Shown piece after piece: positions 13,529 to 15,728 of a stretch of 15,728 nucleotides of DNA. The stretch is from Frankiales bacterium (GTDB lineage Bacteria > Actinomycetota > Actinomycetes > Mycobacteriales > SCTD01). The stretch lies in the NCBI GenBank assembly GCA_025464795.1, contig JAODNB010000059.1, forward strand, positions 1 to 15,728. Reading direction: 5' to 3'. Made by a program: the position numbers and the translations under genes. Under the pieces are notes generated by a model. The model searched no databases and was not told the origin of the DNA. It worked only from the letters and a program-made list of their open reading frames with translations. Position 1 is the first letter of the stretch. The number at the start of each line of letters is the position of its first letter.

Positions 13529-15669
13529 TACCTGACCCCGGCGGCGTCCATGCCCCGGAGCTCCTTCTTCAGCTCGTTCACCTCGTCGCGGAGCCGCGCG
13601 GCGAGCTCGAACGACAGGCCCCGGGCGGCCTCGTGCATCTGGTCCTGCAGCTGCTGGATGAGCATCGCCAGCTCCGCTCGCGGCATGCCCTTGAGGGACG
13701 CCACGTGGGTCTTGCCGGTGCCCGCTGCCCCGGGGACGGGGGCCTTGCCTCGGGACTGGTTGCGGCCGGACCCCCCGACGAGCTCAGGGTCCTCCCGGAC
13801 GATGGAGTCGAGGATGTCCGCGATCTTCTTGCGCAGCGGCTGTGGGTCGAGCCCGCGCTCGGTGTTGTAGGCGATCTGCTTGGCGCGCCGACGGGACGTC
13901 TCGTCGATCGCCTTGGCCATGGACGGTGTGATCGAGTCCGCGTACATGTGCACCTGGCCGGACACGTTGCGGGCTGCACGGCCGATCGTCTGGATCAGCG
14001 ACGTCCCCGAGCGCAGGAAGCCCTCCTTGTCGGCGTCGAGGATGGCCACGAGCGACACCTCGGGCAGGTCCAGGCCCTCGCGCAGGAGGTTGATGCCGAC
14101 GAGCACGTCGAAAACGCCCTGGCGGAGCTCCTTGAGCAGCTCGATCCGTCGGATCGTGTCGACCTCGGAGTGGAGGTAGCGGACGCGGATGCCCAGGTCG
14201 AGCAGGTAGTCGGTGAGGTCCTCGGACATCTTCTTGGTGAGGGTCGTGACGAGCACGCGCTCGTCCTTCTCGGCCCGGAGCCGGATCTCGTGGACGAGGT
14301 CGTCGATCTGGCCCTTGGTCGGCTTGACCACGATCTCGGGGTCGACCAGGCCGGTCGGGCGGATGACCTGCTCCACCACGTCGTTCCTCACGCGGGACAG
14401 CTCGTAGTTGCCGGGCGTCGCGGACAGGTAGACCGTCTGGCCCGTCCGCTCCAGGAACTCCTCCCACTTCAGCGGTCGGTTGTCCATCGCCGACGGCAGT
14501 CGGAAGCCGTGGTCGACCAGGGTCCGCTTGCGGGACATGTCGCCTTCGTACATCGCCCCGATCTGCGGGACAGTCACGTGGGACTCGTCCAGGACGAGCA
14601 GGAAGTCCTCCGGGAAGTAGTCGAGCAGCGTGTGCGGCGCCGTTCCCTGACCGCGGCCGTCGATGTGCCGCGAGTAGTTCTCGATGCCGTTGCAGAAGCC
14701 CACCTGGCGCATCATCTCGAGGTCGTAGGTCGTCCTCATCCGCAGGCGCTGGGCCTCGAGCAGCTTGCCTTGGCCCTCGAGCTCGCTCAGCCGGCCGTCG
14801 AGCTCGAGCTCGATCCCGCGGGTGGCCCGTTCCATGCGCTCGGGGCCGGCGACGTAGTGCGTCGCCGGGAAGACGAACACCTCCTGGTGCTCAGCCAGGA
14901 CCTCACCGGTGAGCGGGTGCAGCGTCATCACGCGCTCGATCTCGTCACCGAACATCTCGACCCGGATCGCGAGCTCCTCGTAGACCGGGAAGATCTCGAC
15001 GGTGTCACCGCGGACCCGGAAGGTGCCGCGGGTGAAGGCGAGGTCGTTGCGGGTGTACTGCACGTCGACGAACCGGCGCAGGAGCGTGTCGCGGTCGACG
15101 GTGTCGCCCACGGTGAGCTTGACCATGCGGTCGACGTACTCCTGCGGCGTCCCCAGGCCGTAGATGCAGGACACGCTCGCGACGACGATGACGTCGCGAC
15201 GGGTGAGCAGCGACATCGTGGCCGAGTGCCGGAGGCGCTCGACCTCCTCGTTGACGCTCGAGTCCTTCTCGATGTAGGTGTCCGTCTGGGGGACGTAGGC
15301 CTCGGGCTGGTAGTAGTCGTAGTAGGAGACGAAGTACTCGACCGCGTTGTGCGGCAGCAGCTCACGGAACTCGTTGGCCAGCTGAGCGGCCAAGGTCTTG
15401 TTCGGCGCCATCACCAGGGTCGGGCGCTGGACCTTCTCCACGAGCCAGGCGGTCGTGGCGCTCTTGCCGGTTCCCGTCGCACCGAGCAGGACGACGTCCG
15501 GCTTGCCGTCCTGGAGCCGTCGCTCGAGCTCCGCGATGGCGGCCGGCTGGTCGCCGGCGGGCTCGTAGTCCGACACGACCTCGAACGGGCGACCGGTGCG
15601 TCGGAGGTTCGTGTCGAGCCGGGGCACCGTGGGGCGGGCGGCGTGTCCTCCGAGGATCGTCTGGGCCAT
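13528..15669 (-). CDS. uvrB: Excinuclease ABC subunit B (UvrB)
   Basis: 713-aa UvrB, the damage-verifying helicase-like subunit of nucleotide excision repair; it is loaded by UvrA, and UvrC then cuts. Motifs are complete: Walker A GATGTGKS (63-70), the damage-probing beta-hairpin with SYYDYYQPEAYVP (115-127), the SCIYGLG element (167-173), DESH (361-364), SATPG (416-420), GINLLREGLD (525-534) and TIGRAARN (561-568). The C-terminal UVR motif that contacts UvrC spans about 672-707. The length and the GSGRNQSRG linker match actinobacterial UvrB. The linker also contains GAAGTGKT (647-654), a chance-looking second P-loop pattern. ATG at 15669 gives an N-terminal extension of about 28 residues before the first conserved block, comparable with mycobacterial UvrB. 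The stop is TAG. No SOS box is visible in the 59 bases upstream. Confidence 0.98.
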   Translation of the reverse strand: MAQTILGGHAARPTVPRLDTNLRRTGRPFEVVSDYEPAGDQPAAIAELERRLQDGKPDVVLLGATGTGKSATTAWLVEKVQRPTLVMAPNKTLAAQLANEFRELLPHNAVEYFVSYYDYYQPEAYVPQTDTYIEKDSSVNEEVERLRHSATMSLLTRRDVIVVASVSCIYGLGTPQEYVDRMVKLTVGDTVDRDTLLRRFVDVQYTRNDLAFTRGTFRVRGDTVEIFPVYEELAIRVEMFGDEIERVMTLHPLTGEVLAEHQEVFVFPATHYVAGPERMERATRGIELELDGRLSELEGQGKLLEAQRLRMRTTYDLEMMRQVGFCNGIENYSRHIDGRGQGTAPHTLLDYFPEDFLLVLDESHVTVPQIGAMYEGDMSRKRTLVDHGFRLPSAMDNRPLKWEEFLERTGQTVYLSATPGNYELSRVRNDVVEQVIRPTGLVDPEIVVKPTKGQIDDLVHEIRLRAEKDERVLVTTLTKKMSEDLTDYLLDLGIRVRYLHSEVDTIRRIELLKELRQGVFDVLVGINLLREGLDLPEVSLVAILDADKEGFLRSGTSLIQTIGRAARNVSGQVHMYADSITPSMAKAIDETSRRRAKQIAYNTERGLDPQPLRKKIADILDSIVREDPELVGGSGRNQSRGKAPVPGAAGTGKTHVASLKGMPRAELAMLIQQLQDQMHEAARGLSFELAARLRDEVNELKKELRGMDAAGVR

Positions 15670-15675
15670 CCACCC

Positions 15676-15681
15676 ACCGTA
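15676..15681 (-). promoter_or_regulatory. Candidate -10 box upstream of uvrB
   Basis: TACGGT on the minus strand is followed by six bases (GGGTGG) and the uvrB ATG, the same hexamer and spacing as at the DinB-family gene. This suggests a leaderless transcript, although GGTGGG could act as a poor ribosome binding site. No clear -35 is seen before the window ends. Confidence 0.35.
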
Positions 15682-15728
15682 CGTCGGGGATCCGACAGAC
15701 TCAGCGCCGGAACAGGGCGTGACCGTGC

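Noticed and set aside
15670..15728. LexA (SOS) box upstream of uvrB
   Set aside because: No GAAC-N4-GTTC type palindrome occurs in the 59 bases available; a site beyond the window cannot be excluded.
1..15728. CRISPR array, tRNA, rRNA, insertion sequence or toxin-antitoxin pair
   Set aside because: No regularly spaced direct repeats, cloverleaf-like stretches, transposase motifs or small paired genes are seen; intergenic gaps are too short for most of these.

Overview
High-GC DNA (about 70 % by eye), GTG starts in about half the genes, several likely leaderless genes with a TANNNT -10 box just upstream of the start codon, and a UvrB that resembles mycobacterial UvrB: this points to the chromosome of an actinomycete (Actinomycetota). 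The genus cannot be fixed from the sequence. Coding density is very high; no gap between genes exceeds about 155 bases. I see no tRNA, rRNA, CRISPR array, transposase or phage gene.

Layout. (1) 1-6117: two large multidomain sensory proteins converge tail to tail with 3 nt between their stop codons. The plus-strand gene is a GAF-GAF-PAS-PAS-GAF protein ending in a SpoIIE/RsbU-type PP2C phosphatase (partner-switching output). The minus-strand gene is a four-PAS GGDEF-EAL protein (cyclic-di-GMP output) with an unusual tail resembling the helical domain of serine recombinases. (2) 6195-8140, minus strand: a TerC/Alx-family membrane protein, a small membrane-anchored protein coupled to it, and a DinB/DUF664 protein. 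The TerC leader carries what I read as a yybP-ykoY (Mn2+) riboswitch, with a hairpin able to hide the ribosome binding site. (3) 8170-9772, plus strand: an O-methyltransferase-like protein, a PNPOx-like flavin/F420-fold protein and a YpeA-type GNAT acetyltransferase; the last two overlap by 4 nt. A strong hairpin closes this group. (4) 9813-12984, minus strand: a tight three-gene cassette of GT4 glycosyltransferase, SAM methyltransferase and prenyltransferase-like alpha/alpha-toroid protein, with adjacent or overlapping ends. It looks like a small uncharacterised biosynthetic pathway. (5) 13073-15669, minus strand: a small Ig-like lipoprotein and uvrB, the excision-repair helicase subunit.

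How they fit together. The window is mostly ordinary core chromosome with three points of interest: the metal-responsive terC leader and its coupled small protein, the GT4/methyltransferase/toroid cassette of unknown product, and the recombinase-like tail on the cyclic-di-GMP enzyme. No evidence joins these into a single system.
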